Shown here: piece after piece, positions 1 to 8,628 of the stretch
How the letters are laid out: every line of letters starts with the position of its first letter
Numbering within the stretch: the stretch's first letter is position 1
Source of the DNA: Clostridia bacterium
GTDB taxonomy: Bacteria; Bacillota; Clostridia; Oscillospirales; CAG-272
Direction: 5' to 3'
Assembly: GCA_017397175.1 (NCBI GenBank)
Contig: JAFQKA010000010.1
Location: 1-45,794, forward strand
Length of the DNA: 45,794 bases
Made by a program: the position numbers and the translations under genes
Notes under the pieces: generated by a model
What the model saw: only the letters and a program-made list of their open reading frames with translations
Database searches by the model: none
What the model was told of the DNA's origin: nothing

Positions 1-731
1 ATAAAAAAGGATAAATTTGAAAAGCCGCACAGCTCTGCCACCTCGGAGACGTTGTATTCTCCGCTCTGGAGCTTGTTTTTTGCGTTTGTCAAGCGAATGT
101 CGTTGCGGTATTCAATAGGGGATCTTCCTGTGTATTCCAGAACGAGACGGCGAAAATTGACCTCACTCATATGGCACAGCTCCGCGTAGTAAGAAACGAG
201 GTGATTTTCGCTTGAGTGCTCTGTCATCTCGGACAATGCCGCCTGAAGCTTTCTGTATTTTTTCGGTATGCTTGAATATGCCTCGTCGATTTGCCACAAA
301 AGACTGTAGAAGCAGGAAAGATAGTAAAACGGGTGATTTGAGGTGTGATTTTCCGTGGGCTTAAAGAAATTCTCGATCAGCTCTCCCGCCTGTGGAAGCT
401 CGATCTTGACAGGCTTTGAGAGATATTCGGGTAGAATACCATCATCAATGTCGAATTGTACTAATTTTATCTCGGTGTTTTCCTCAAGATAGGTGACCGT
501 GTATATGCTGCCGCAGGGTATAAAAACAAGCTCGCCCTCTTTGGCGTATATGCTTTCCTTTTCTTCTGTGGCAAAGGAATCGCACACCTGTCCGCCGACG
601 GTGTAGATGAAACCGTGCTTTCCACGCCCTTGCTTGAACGTATGTTTGTAATCCTTGGACCTTGATACCATTTGAATATCTATATTTTTGACTGTAAATA
701 CAGGATTCTGTAAGACGTATTGATATTTCAT
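1..731 (-). CDS. AraC-family transcriptional regulator (3' end cut off)
   Basis: Reading the minus strand from ATG at 731 gives about 243 residues before the window edge. The N-terminal part is a cupin-like sensor region (KHTFKQGRGKHGFIYTVGG, then a stretch reading GELVFIPCGSIYTV). The C-terminal part is the start of the double helix-turn-helix: HMSEVNFRRLVLEYTGRSP, then RLTNAKNKLQSG and VSEVAELCGFSNLSFF, where the sequence ends. A GGGAGG ribosome site lies just upstream. It is divergent from the uronate operon, so it probably senses a uronate-derived ligand and controls that operon; this is inference from position. The last HTH helix and C-terminus are outside the window. Confidence 0.93.
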   Translation of the reverse strand, partial: MKYQYVLQNPVFTVKNIDIQMVSRSKDYKHTFKQGRGKHGFIYTVGGQVCDSFATEEKESIYAKEGELVFIPCGSIYTVTYLEENTEIKLVQFDIDDGILPEYLSKPVKIELPQAGELIENFFKPTENHTSNHPFYYLSCFYSLLWQIDEAYSSIPKKYRKLQAALSEMTEHSSENHLVSYYAELCHMSEVNFRRLVLEYTGRSPIEYRNDIRLTNAKNKLQSGEYNVSEVAELCGFSNLSFF

Positions 732-748
732 TTTATCACCTCCCGTAT

Positions 749-777
749 ATTCTAAACTATTTTTTTGCCATTGTCAA
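749..777 (-). promoter_or_regulatory. Sigma-A promoter of the AraC regulator
   Basis: On the minus strand TTGACA (772-777) and TAGAAT (749-754) are separated by 17 nt, about 20 nt ahead of the start codon at 731. Confidence 0.8.
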
Positions 778-819
778 TACAAGATGATCGAATAGTATTA
801 AAATTGATCAAATGCTTTC

Positions 820-848
820 TTGAACAATAAGGGCTTTTGTGCTATAGT
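820..848 (+). promoter_or_regulatory. Sigma-A promoter of the uronate operon
   Basis: TTGAAC (820-825) and TATAGT (843-848) are separated by 17 nt, 38 nt upstream of the uxaC start. A perfect 8-bp palindrome, TTGATCAA, lies just upstream at 804-811 between the two divergent promoters. Its position would suit an operator for the neighbouring AraC regulator, which is inference. Confidence 0.75.
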
Positions 849-885
849 TAAATATAAGATAAGGTAAATTTGGGGGTGTAAATGA

Positions 886-2178
886 ATGAAAGACTCTTAT
901 TTACTTAAAACAAAAGGAGCCGAACGCCTTTATTTTGAATACGCAAAGGATCAGCCCATAATAGATTTTCACAACCATCTTTCGGTGGCAGATATTGCCG
1001 CAGACCGGAAATTCGAAAATCTCAGTGAGCTGTGGCTTGCGCCCGATCCCTATAAGCACCGACTTATGAGGATTTGCGGTGTGGACGAGCATTTTGTCAC
1101 GGGAGACGCTGATCCTTATGAAAAATTTCAAAAATACTGCGAGATATTTCCGTATATTGCGGGGAATCCTGTGTACGACTGGTCAAGAATGGAGCTTTCG
1201 GATATCTTCGGGATAGACGAGCCGCTTTGTGCGGAAAATGCAGGGTATGTGTACAGCAAAGTTGGTGAAATGCTTCGCTCACCCGAATATTCAAACAACG
1301 CAATACTGAAAAGATTCAATATAGAAAAACAGTTTCCCGTGGCATCCCTGACAGACGACCTGTCGCCGTTTGACGGAGGGGAAATTGCGCCGTCCCTGCG
1401 CGGTGACAACCTTCTTGAGCCAACAAAGGAGATTTTGGAACTGCTGTCAGAGGAGTCCGGTCGTCAGATAAATGATACTGAATCCTATATTGGAGCAGTT
1501 GGCGTTTTGATTGACCGATTTGACAAAAAAGGGTGCAGATTTGCGGATCACGCGCTTGACGCGGGATTTTTCGACGGTGGTTTTGACAGTGAAAGGGCGC
1601 AAATGCTTGTGCGTCTCGGGGGTGAATATACAAAAAGGGGCTGGACACTGCTTTTGCACCTTGATGCAAAGAGAAAAACGAGCACAAGATTGGCCCAACT
1701 GACAGGTCCCGCAGGAGGATATGCGGCGGTTGGAGGTCAATTTAATATTTCCGCGTTGTGTGAACTTTTGAATGAGATGGAAAGTGCAGGTGGCCTTCCC
1801 GATACGGTGATATTTCCGCTTAACATGAACGATCAGGCACCTTTGGCGGTGCTTCAGGGCTCTTTCTCGCAGAACGGAGTATCCTCAAAGGTTCAGCTTG
1901 GCCCTGCCTGGTGGTGGTGCGACCATGCCCTCGGAATTGAAAACACGCTGAATTGCATTTCATCCTTTGGAGTGATTTCTGAATTTATCGGTATGACCAC
2001 CGACTCAAGAAGCATTTTGTCCTTTGTACGCCACGATTATTTCCGCCGGTTGCTTTGCTCTTGGCTTGATAATCGGAACAGTGCGATGGATTGGGAGCTG
2101 CCGATACGGACTCGGGGCGAAATAATTAGCAAAATCTGTTATGGGAATGCAAAAAAGAAAATGGAGAGAAAAATATGA
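886..2178 (+). CDS. uxaC: Uronate isomerase (glucuronate/galacturonate isomerase)
   Basis: A 430-residue cytoplasmic protein of the UxaC family, slightly shorter than the usual 460-470. The enzyme converts D-glucuronate to D-fructuronate and D-galacturonate to D-tagaturonate, the first step of hexuronate breakdown. Visible signatures are the metal-binding IIDFHNHLS at residues 25-33 (His29, His31), the NPVYDWSRMEL segment, the WWWCDHALGIE block and TTDSRSILSFVRHDYFRR near the C-terminus. The start has GGGGGTG 9 nt upstream; an ATG at 882 is out of frame. It is first in a four-gene operon, with its stop overlapping the next start by 4 nt. Confidence 0.95.
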   Translation: MKDSYLLKTKGAERLYFEYAKDQPIIDFHNHLSVADIAADRKFENLSELWLAPDPYKHRLMRICGVDEHFVTGDADPYEKFQKYCEIFPYIAGNPVYDWSRMELSDIFGIDEPLCAENAGYVYSKVGEMLRSPEYSNNAILKRFNIEKQFPVASLTDDLSPFDGGEIAPSLRGDNLLEPTKEILELLSEESGRQINDTESYIGAVGVLIDRFDKKGCRFADHALDAGFFDGGFDSERAQMLVRLGGEYTKRGWTLLLHLDAKRKTSTRLAQLTGPAGGYAAVGGQFNISALCELLNEMESAGGLPDTVIFPLNMNDQAPLAVLQGSFSQNGVSSKVQLGPAWWWCDHALGIENTLNCISSFGVISEFIGMTTDSRSILSFVRHDYFRRLLCSWLDNRNSAMDWELPIRTRGEIISKICYGNAKKKMERKI

Positions 2179-3020
2179 AGAGATTTGACGGAAAAATAGC
2201 GGTGGTTACAGGTGCCGGCGGCACTCTTTGCTCGAAGATAGCTATTGAGCTGTCTTTGGAGGGAGTTTTGGTATACCTTGTGGGGAGAACCGAAGAAAAG
2301 CTTGTAAGGACTGCTGAAAAGATAAAAGAAATGGGCGGTGTTCCTGCTAAAATTTTCGCCTGCGACGTGACAGACAGAGAGAGCATTTCGGCACTTGCCG
2401 AGCAGGTCGAAGCGGCAGGCGGTTGCGATTTTCTGATCAACGGAGCAGGCGGAAATAACGCAAAAGCCATGCCTACCATTACAAAATTTGATCCGAGAGA
2501 GCTGACAGATCAGCTCCCCGAGGGACAAAAGGGACTTTACGATATTGACATGGACGCTTTTGAGAGCGTACTGAAGATCAATACCATGGGAACGATCATT
2601 CCCACCATGGAATTTGCCCGTCAGATGATAAAAAAGGGCGGGGGATCGGTGATAAATTTTGCGTCCATGAATACATATTGTCCTCTCACCCGTTGCTTTG
2701 CCTATGCCATGAGCAAGGCGGCAGTGTCCAATCTCACACAGTCCTTTGCGGCATATTATGCGCCCGCAAACGTGCGTATAAACGCTATAGCTCCCGGCTT
2801 TATGGTGAACGAGCGAAGCAAGGCTTATCTGGGGACGGTCGAGGAGGGTTTGACCTTGCGCGGACAGCAGGTTATCGATCACACTCCTATGGGACGCTTT
2901 GGTGAAGCCGCCGATCTTATGGGCTGTGTAAAGTGGCTTCTTGACAGCGATGCGTCAGGCTTTGTAACGGGGATCACCGTCCCCGTGGACGGCGGCTTTT
3001 TGACATTGGGAGGTGTATGA
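2175..3020 (+). CDS. uxuB: SDR-family D-mannonate oxidoreductase (fructuronate reductase)
   Basis: A 281-residue short-chain dehydrogenase. The NAD(P)-binding start reads AVVTGAGGTLCS, the form usual in the SDR-type mannonate oxidoreductases of Bacillota, and is followed by LINGAGG. The catalytic triad is Ser164, Tyr177 and Lys181 (YAMSK); INAIAPGFM is the conserved segment after it. It should reduce D-fructuronate to D-mannonate. This is the SDR form (as in B. subtilis YjmF), not the long-chain E. coli UxuB. The 4-nt overlaps with uxaC and uxuA suggest translational coupling. The exact substrate is inferred from its position between uxaC and uxuA. Confidence 0.9.
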   Translation: MKRFDGKIAVVTGAGGTLCSKIAIELSLEGVLVYLVGRTEEKLVRTAEKIKEMGGVPAKIFACDVTDRESISALAEQVEAAGGCDFLINGAGGNNAKAMPTITKFDPRELTDQLPEGQKGLYDIDMDAFESVLKINTMGTIIPTMEFARQMIKKGGGSVINFASMNTYCPLTRCFAYAMSKAAVSNLTQSFAAYYAPANVRINAIAPGFMVNERSKAYLGTVEEGLTLRGQQVIDHTPMGRFGEAADLMGCVKWLLDSDASGFVTGITVPVDGGFLTLGGV

Positions 3021-3976
3021 TGATACTTGCTGATTATTTCAGAAGTAAGCGAGATGCCACATGGGATTTTGCCCTGCAATGCGGTGTTACGCACGGCGTG
3101 ATCCGACTTCCCGAGGATAATGATTTTGATCTGACCAATGCCTCTCATTGGAAGACGGTATACAAGAATTTTACCGATTTTGGCATAACTCCCGTTGTGA
3201 TCGAGCCTATGCCAAACAGCGTTCACGATCACATTAAGGCAGGGGATCCGATGCGCGATGAAAGCATTGAAAAGGTCATAAAAATGTTTTCGATCATGCG
3301 CTCCTTGGGAATTGATACTATTTGCTTTAACTGGATGGCACATATTGGCTGGCTTCGTACCTCCTCCGATTATCCCGAGCGCGGCGGTGCCCGTGTTACG
3401 GAGTTCAACATGAGCGATTTTACTCCTGCGGACGGGAAAATAACGGCCCAAGAGCTGTGGAACAATTATGAGTATTTTATCCGCGCGGTAATACCAGAAG
3501 CGGAAAAATACGGCATAAAGCTGGCGCTTCACCCCGACGATCCGCCTGTGCCGAGGCTTGGTGACGTGGAAAGAATTATGATAAGTAAGGCAAATATCGA
3601 GCGTGCCGTTTACGATATCGTTGACAGCGAATGTCTTGGTATTACCATGTGTCAGGCCAATTACTTTATTATGGGTGAGGATCTGAAGGATGTTATCGAG
3701 AAATTTGCCAAAAAAATATTTCTGATCCACTTCAGAAATACCACAGGGGAGCCAAATCATTTCCGTGAGACCTTTCATGATAACGGTGATATAGACATGG
3801 CACGGCTTATGCAGGTGTACCAAAAGAACGGGGTGGACGTTCCGATCAGAGTAGACCACGTGCCCACAATGGCAGGAGAAAAATCAACTCAGGCGGGTTA
3901 TGACGCTTTGGGGCGTCTGTTTGCCATAGGATATCTGAAAGGCATTCTTGATGCCACGAAAGGACGTTCAAAATGA
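3017..3976 (+). CDS. uxuA: Mannonate dehydratase
   Basis: A 319-residue TIM-barrel enzyme that dehydrates D-mannonate to 2-keto-3-deoxygluconate (KDG), which the KDG kinase and aldolase (not in this window) would split. Signatures are ICFNWMAHIGWLRTSSD, the metal-site segment LALHPDDPPVPR at 169-180 (His172, Asp174, Asp175), MCQANYF, and IHFRNTTG followed by HDNGDIDM. At 319 residues it is shorter than E. coli UxuA (about 394) and Bacillus forms (about 360). Tandem ATG codons at 3017 and 3020 make the first residue uncertain. It overlaps both neighbours by 4 nt. Confidence 0.93.
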   Translation: MMILADYFRSKRDATWDFALQCGVTHGVIRLPEDNDFDLTNASHWKTVYKNFTDFGITPVVIEPMPNSVHDHIKAGDPMRDESIEKVIKMFSIMRSLGIDTICFNWMAHIGWLRTSSDYPERGGARVTEFNMSDFTPADGKITAQELWNNYEYFIRAVIPEAEKYGIKLALHPDDPPVPRLGDVERIMISKANIERAVYDIVDSECLGITMCQANYFIMGEDLKDVIEKFAKKIFLIHFRNTTGEPNHFRETFHDNGDIDMARLMQVYQKNGVDVPIRVDHVPTMAGEKSTQAGYDALGRLFAIGYLKGILDATKGRSK

Positions 3977-5460
3977 TAAAAATTGAAAACAGAATTTTGC
4001 GAGATCAGGACAAATTCTGGTGTGGGTGCGTGTTTCACCCCACCGATGCTATAGAGGATCCTTGGGGACGGCGGATTCTTGATAGAGTGTCGATAGACGG
4101 TGCAATAGATACAGTCCGCATCTATTCCATGTTTGAGGATATAGCTTACACCGATGCCCAAGGGAATCTCTGCTACGATTTTCGCCTCAGCGATCTGCGC
4201 CTTGACTATATGCTCGAAAAGGGATACGATCTTGTTATTGCTTATGCGGGTATTCCCGATTGCATCGCTTCCTCTACCGACAACAAGTGCAGCATTGCAA
4301 AGGGTAAGACCCGTTATAAGGGCAAGATGTGGAACACATCGCCACCAAAGGACTATGCTCTTTGGGAGGAGCTTTGCTACGAGTACACAAAGCACAATAT
4401 TGAACGATACGGTATTGAAACGGTTTCAAAGTGGAAATGCCAGTGCTTCAACGAGCCGGATGTGAAATCGTTTTGGCTTTCCGAGCTTGATCCGTGCGAT
4501 AACGAGCCTCGCCTGAGAGAATATTGCAAGCTCTACGATCATTTTCAGCGCGGTGTACGTCGCGCGTCGGAAAAGATACCCGTTGGCGGTCCTGCCTTTG
4601 GAGGCGTGGGAGGAATCAAGGAATTTTTTGGAGGATTTCTCAAATACATAAGAGAGAATGATCTGAAATTGGACTTTGTCACCGAGCATAAGTACAGCGT
4701 CGGTTTTCACTTGGTGCGTGACAAAAAAGGTTTTATCGACGTTGGCAATATGATACGAAAGCACGAGGAGATCGAGGAAACCGTTCGGGAAAACGGTTTT
4801 GGTGATCTGCCTATTATCATGGACGAGTGGGGAATGGTAACTCACGGATTCTGCAATATTGAGGAGTGTCCTGATATGATCTGCCGCGAGACGGAGGTTT
4901 TTTCCGCCTTTTACGTGCGAATGATTCGGAGGTTTCTCGATTGCGCCAATCCCCCAAAGGAGCTAATGATCTGCCTTTCAGGACAGCACGAGATGGAGCA
5001 GGATTTTACGGGATTCCGCAATTTCTTCACTCTCAATTTTATTAAAAAACCCATTTATAACGCACACGTTTTGGCAAGCAGGCTAAAGGAAAAGCTGATC
5101 GACGTTAATGTGGAAGACGACTGTATTTCTCTCATTCCGACCACCGACGGAAAGGGCAGATATTCGGTTCTGCTTGCATATTCTGCCGACAATGGCGATA
5201 TATCCTTGCCAGATAAAACAGAGCAGGTGGTGTTTGACGATGACGTTTCGGACAAAACGGTAACTCTTTTCTGTATCGACCGTGAAAATACCAATCCGTA
5301 CAGACTTTTTGAAAGAGAAAAAATGACGGTGCCCAGCGAAGAACAGATCCTTGCCTTGCGCCGAGAGGGTGAGCTCAAGCCCCTGACCGTTCAACAGGGC
5401 AGGGAGCCTCTGACCTTGAAGCTGACGGCGAACTGCACCTATCTCATTACAGTTGAATAA
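3973..5460 (+). CDS. GH39-like (clan GH-A) glycoside hydrolase
   Basis: A 495-residue protein without a signal peptide, so intracellular. It resembles GH39 xylosidase and iduronidase catalytic domains. The likely acid/base is Glu161 in CFNEPD and the likely nucleophile is Glu285 in IIMDEWG; their spacing of 124 residues fits the (beta/alpha)8 GH39 fold. A short beta-sandwich-like region follows residue 390. As last gene of the uronate operon it probably releases xylose, glucuronic acid or another uronic acid from imported oligosaccharides, feeding uxaC. Substrate and anomeric specificity cannot be read from sequence alone; beta-xylosidase is the usual automatic annotation. Confidence 0.82.
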   Translation: MIKIENRILRDQDKFWCGCVFHPTDAIEDPWGRRILDRVSIDGAIDTVRIYSMFEDIAYTDAQGNLCYDFRLSDLRLDYMLEKGYDLVIAYAGIPDCIASSTDNKCSIAKGKTRYKGKMWNTSPPKDYALWEELCYEYTKHNIERYGIETVSKWKCQCFNEPDVKSFWLSELDPCDNEPRLREYCKLYDHFQRGVRRASEKIPVGGPAFGGVGGIKEFFGGFLKYIRENDLKLDFVTEHKYSVGFHLVRDKKGFIDVGNMIRKHEEIEETVRENGFGDLPIIMDEWGMVTHGFCNIEECPDMICRETEVFSAFYVRMIRRFLDCANPPKELMICLSGQHEMEQDFTGFRNFFTLNFIKKPIYNAHVLASRLKEKLIDVNVEDDCISLIPTTDGKGRYSVLLAYSADNGDISLPDKTEQVVFDDDVSDKTVTLFCIDRENTNPYRLFEREKMTVPSEEQILALRREGELKPLTVQQGREPLTLKLTANCTYLITVE

Positions 5461-5504
5461 AAGAACCCGATGCTGTGGTACAGCATCGGGTTCTTTCATT
5501 TTTT
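5461..5504 (+). terminator. Rho-independent terminator of the uronate operon
   Basis: A 15-bp perfect stem (5461-5475 with 5481-5495, GC-rich core CCCGATGCTG) with loop TGGTA starts right after the stop codon and is followed by a T-rich tract to 5504. Confidence 0.93.
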
Positions 5505-5558
5505 GGGGGCAGAAAGCATATAATTGCTAAAAAGATCAGGAAAGCGGAGGATAGGGCA

Positions 5559-8216
5559 ATGAACGGCTTGGCAGAAAAGCAGGGGATCAAAAGGACGAAC
5601 GGAGATCACCGACGTGGACTGACTGAAGCGGAGGTTTTTGAGGCGCGAGAAAAATACGGAGAAAATCTGCTGAAAAAGCGGGGAAGACGGAGCTTTTTTG
5701 CCTGTTTTATCTCAAATTTGGGTGATCCCGTGATCCGCGTGCTCTTGGTGGCGCTGGCGGTCAACCTTGCGGTGGCATTTCGCGGCGGCAGTATATACGA
5801 AAGTGTCGGAATCGCCATTTCCGTTCTTTTGGCGACCTTTATTTCCACCCTTTCCGAATATGGCGGTGAGGCGGCCTTTGAAAGTCTGCAAAAGGAAAGC
5901 GACAAGCTTCTTTGTCGAGTGCGCCGTGACGGAAAAACAGTTCAGATCCAATCCCGTGAGATAGTCGTGGGCGATCTGCTTCTTCTTCGCGCGGGGGACA
6001 AGATACCTGCCGATGCCATGGTGGTGTTCGGTGAGGTGGGAGTTGACCAATCCGCCATGACGGGAGAGACGAGAGAGGTACAAAAACATTCCGATGAGAA
6101 AAAAGATGACAGAACACACGGAACAGACCCTTCACAGCCGGATATGCTCCCCGGCGGCTGTCTTGTGGTGTCCGGGGAATGTGAGGCGGTGGTCTGCGCC
6201 GTTGGAGACAAGACCCTTTTGGGGGAAATATCCCGAGAAATACAAGAGGAAACGCGGGAAAGCCCTCTCAAATTGAGACTTAAAAAGCTGGCGGCTACGG
6301 TCAGCCGATTGGGATATATTGCAGCACTTGTTATCGCTTTGGCTTCTCTTTTCGATGCGTTCGTTATTGACAGCGGATTTCAGCGGGAGCTTGTGCTTTT
6401 GAAGTTGAGTGACGGAGGCTTCGTTTTCCGTGAGCTTTTGTCTGCTTTCATGCTTGGGCTTACGGTAGTGGTCATGGCGGTTCCCGAGGGACTTCCCATG
6501 ATGATAGCCGTGGTGCTGTCCTCAAACATTCGGAGAATGGTGCGGGACAACGTGCTTGTGCGAAAGCCCGTGGGCATTGAGGCGGCAGGAAGCATGAACA
6601 TTCTTTTTACCGATAAAACGGGTACTTTGACCGAGGGCAAGCCCGCTTTTGAGCGTTACCTTTCCTGCACAGGCGGTGAGATAGCCCACGACTCGGAGGA
6701 GGAACGACTGCTGGCACTGTCAGCTCACCTCAATACATCGTATAAGCCGGGCATTGAGGCGGCGGCTGCAGGCGGCGGCACGGACAAAGCTCTTTGGGAC
6801 AGCCTTCCGCTGAAGAAGTCCGAGAGCTTTGGGGTCTCAGAGAAAATAGATTTTGACAGCAAGAAAAAGTTTTCTGCGGTTCGTCTGTCCGACGGAACCG
6901 TGCTTGTCAAAGGTGCCGCCGAGGTGCTCCTTCCCCATGTGAGACAGGGAATGGTGCAAGGGATGACGGTGGGATTCAACTCGGTCAGATTTCAGTCTGT
7001 TCTTGATGAAATTTGCCTTGACGGAAGCCGTGTGATCCTTGTGTGTAAAGGCGATAAAATGCCGCGAAACGGCGATTTCGGACAGCTTACGTTGCTTGGC
7101 GCAGCGATCCTTTCCGACCGAGTGAGGCCAAGCGCTCAAAAATCGGTCAGATCCCTACGCGAGGCAGGGATCCACGTGGTCATGATAACGGGTGACAGCC
7201 CCGAGACGGCTCGCAAAATAGCACAGCAGAGCGGAATTTTATGTGATGGTGTGGATATTTGTTTGAGCGGCAGAGAGTTGGCGAGAATGAGTGACGTTCG
7301 CCTTCGAAGTCTTCTTCCGCGGATAGGGGTAGTGGCGAGGTCACTTCCTTCCGATAAGAGCCGTCTGGTCAGGATTGCACAGGAGGCTGACATGGTGGTC
7401 GGAATGACGGGCGACGGCATCAACGACGCACCTGCCCTCAGACGCGCCGACATTGGCTTTGCCATGGGCGGCGGCACGGCTGTCGCAAAGGAGGCGGGGG
7501 ACATCATCATTCTTGATAATGACCTGTCATCTATTGCAAAGGCTGTGCTTTACGGACGTACCATCTTCAAGAGTATCCGCAAATTCATCGTACTTCAGCT
7601 CACCATGAATATGTGCGCCGTGGGTATCTCCATGCTTGGTCCCTTTATCGGTGTGGACGCGCCCGTGACCGTGGTACAGATGCTCTGGATAAATATTATC
7701 ATGGATACCCTGGGCGGTCTTGCCTTTGCAGGTGAGCCTGCTCTGCCCGAATATATGAAAGAAAAGCCAAAGAAACGTGACGAACCTATCCTCAACGGAT
7801 ATATGATAAATCAGATAATCCTATTGGGACTTTTCACCGTTGGACTTTGCGTTGCGTTCCTCAAATCGGGATTGTTTACCTCGGCATACAGATACAGCCA
7901 TGATTCGATATATCATCTGACGGGATTTTTTGCTATGTTCATCTTTGCGGGAGTGCTCAATTGCTTCAACGCCCGTGTTGACAGCCTGAATTTTTTCAGA
8001 GGACTGTCAAAAAACAAAATATTTACCTTTATCATGGCGGCGGTGGCGGCGGTACAGATCGGGTTTGTCTATCTTGGCGGGACGATCTTGCGAACCGCAC
8101 CACTTGAGGGAAAAGAGCTTCTGACGGCGTTTCTTTGTGCCTTGCTTGTGTTTCCCGCAGAGCTTTTACGAAAGGTGATCTGGCGAATTTTCCGAGGTCG
8201 GGGACGCGGGTATTGA
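5559..8216 (+). CDS. Calcium-translocating P-type ATPase (PMCA/type II)
   Basis: An 885-residue membrane ATPase. I chose ATG 5559 because GGAGG lies 8 nt upstream; an upstream GTG at 5475 sits inside the terminator stem. P-type motifs appear in order: actuator TGET at 168-171, M4 PEGLP at 309-313, phosphorylated Asp352 in DKTGTLTEGK, and the hinge TGDGINDAPAL around Asp619. About ten hydrophobic segments are visible, with an N-terminal cation-ATPase domain (GLTEAEVFEAREKYGEN). PEGLP and the length of close to 890 fit bacterial Ca2+ pumps such as B. subtilis YloB, which export Ca2+. Mn2+ or Na+ transport cannot be excluded. A TATAAT at 5519-5524 has only a weak -35 partner. Confidence 0.9.
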   Translation: MNGLAEKQGIKRTNGDHRRGLTEAEVFEAREKYGENLLKKRGRRSFFACFISNLGDPVIRVLLVALAVNLAVAFRGGSIYESVGIAISVLLATFISTLSEYGGEAAFESLQKESDKLLCRVRRDGKTVQIQSREIVVGDLLLLRAGDKIPADAMVVFGEVGVDQSAMTGETREVQKHSDEKKDDRTHGTDPSQPDMLPGGCLVVSGECEAVVCAVGDKTLLGEISREIQEETRESPLKLRLKKLAATVSRLGYIAALVIALASLFDAFVIDSGFQRELVLLKLSDGGFVFRELLSAFMLGLTVVVMAVPEGLPMMIAVVLSSNIRRMVRDNVLVRKPVGIEAAGSMNILFTDKTGTLTEGKPAFERYLSCTGGEIAHDSEEERLLALSAHLNTSYKPGIEAAAAGGGTDKALWDSLPLKKSESFGVSEKIDFDSKKKFSAVRLSDGTVLVKGAAEVLLPHVRQGMVQGMTVGFNSVRFQSVLDEICLDGSRVILVCKGDKMPRNGDFGQLTLLGAAILSDRVRPSAQKSVRSLREAGIHVVMITGDSPETARKIAQQSGILCDGVDICLSGRELARMSDVRLRSLLPRIGVVARSLPSDKSRLVRIAQEADMVVGMTGDGINDAPALRRADIGFAMGGGTAVAKEAGDIIILDNDLSSIAKAVLYGRTIFKSIRKFIVLQLTMNMCAVGISMLGPFIGVDAPVTVVQMLWINIIMDTLGGLAFAGEPALPEYMKEKPKKRDEPILNGYMINQIILLGLFTVGLCVAFLKSGLFTSAYRYSHDSIYHLTGFFAMFIFAGVLNCFNARVDSLNFFRGLSKNKIFTFIMAAVAAVQIGFVYLGGTILRTAPLEGKELLTAFLCALLVFPAELLRKVIWRIFRGRGRGY

Positions 8217-8241
8217 CTTTTCCTTTTGCCTGTGATAAAAT
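8213..8241 (+). promoter_or_regulatory. Sigma-A promoter of the tautomerase-birA pair
   Basis: TTGACT (8213-8218) and TAAAAT (8236-8241) are 17 nt apart. The -35 box overlaps the ATPase stop codon, so the next two genes form their own unit. Confidence 0.8.
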
Positions 8242-8283
8242 TTATTCAACGGATAATCCGAAAAAAGAAGTGAGGTAAAAATT

Positions 8284-8628
8284 ATGCCGTATATCAATAC
8301 AACGACCACAAAAAAACTGGATAAGACACAGAGAGACGAGATAAAAGCTGAACTGGGACAGATAATCGCAGAGATTCCCGGAAAGTCGGAAAATTGGCTC
8401 ATGGTAGGATTTTCCGAGGGAGCCGCAATGTATTTTCGTGGAGACGACAGTGCCGACAGTGCTTACGTTGAAGTGAGCATTCTCGGTCGCGCCGATGCCG
8501 ACGCATACGAGCGCATGACCGCCCGCATTTGCGATCTTTTCGAGCGCAAGCTGGGAATTTCCCCCGACAGAGTTTACGTGAAATACGAGGAAGCGGAGCA
8601 CTGGGGCTGGAACGGAGCGAATTTCTGA
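8284..8628 (+). CDS. MIF/tautomerase-superfamily protein (phenylpyruvate tautomerase-like)
   Basis: A 114-residue protein of the macrophage migration inhibitory factor family, normally a trimer. The catalytic proline is present as Pro2 (MPYINTTTTKKL), and family features include WLMVGFSEGAAMYFRG, a YVEVSILG strand and the C-terminal ISPDRVYVKYEE segment before HWGWNGANF. The biochemical activity of the family is keto-enol tautomerisation of phenylpyruvate-like compounds; the physiological role in bacteria is unclear. A GAAGTGAGG ribosome site lies upstream. The stop abuts the birA GTG start directly, so the two genes are co-translated. Confidence 0.9.
   Translation: MPYINTTTTKKLDKTQRDEIKAELGQIIAEIPGKSENWLMVGFSEGAAMYFRGDDSADSAYVEVSILGRADADAYERMTARICDLFERKLGISPDRVYVKYEEAEHWGWNGANF

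Noticed and set aside
2879-3859. 326-residue minus-strand frame
   Set aside because: Antisense to the uxuA gene, which shows clear catalytic motifs.
5475-5558. Longer start of the Ca2+ ATPase at GTG 5475
   Set aside because: This start lies in the terminator stem of the previous operon; ATG 5559 has GGAGG at good spacing.
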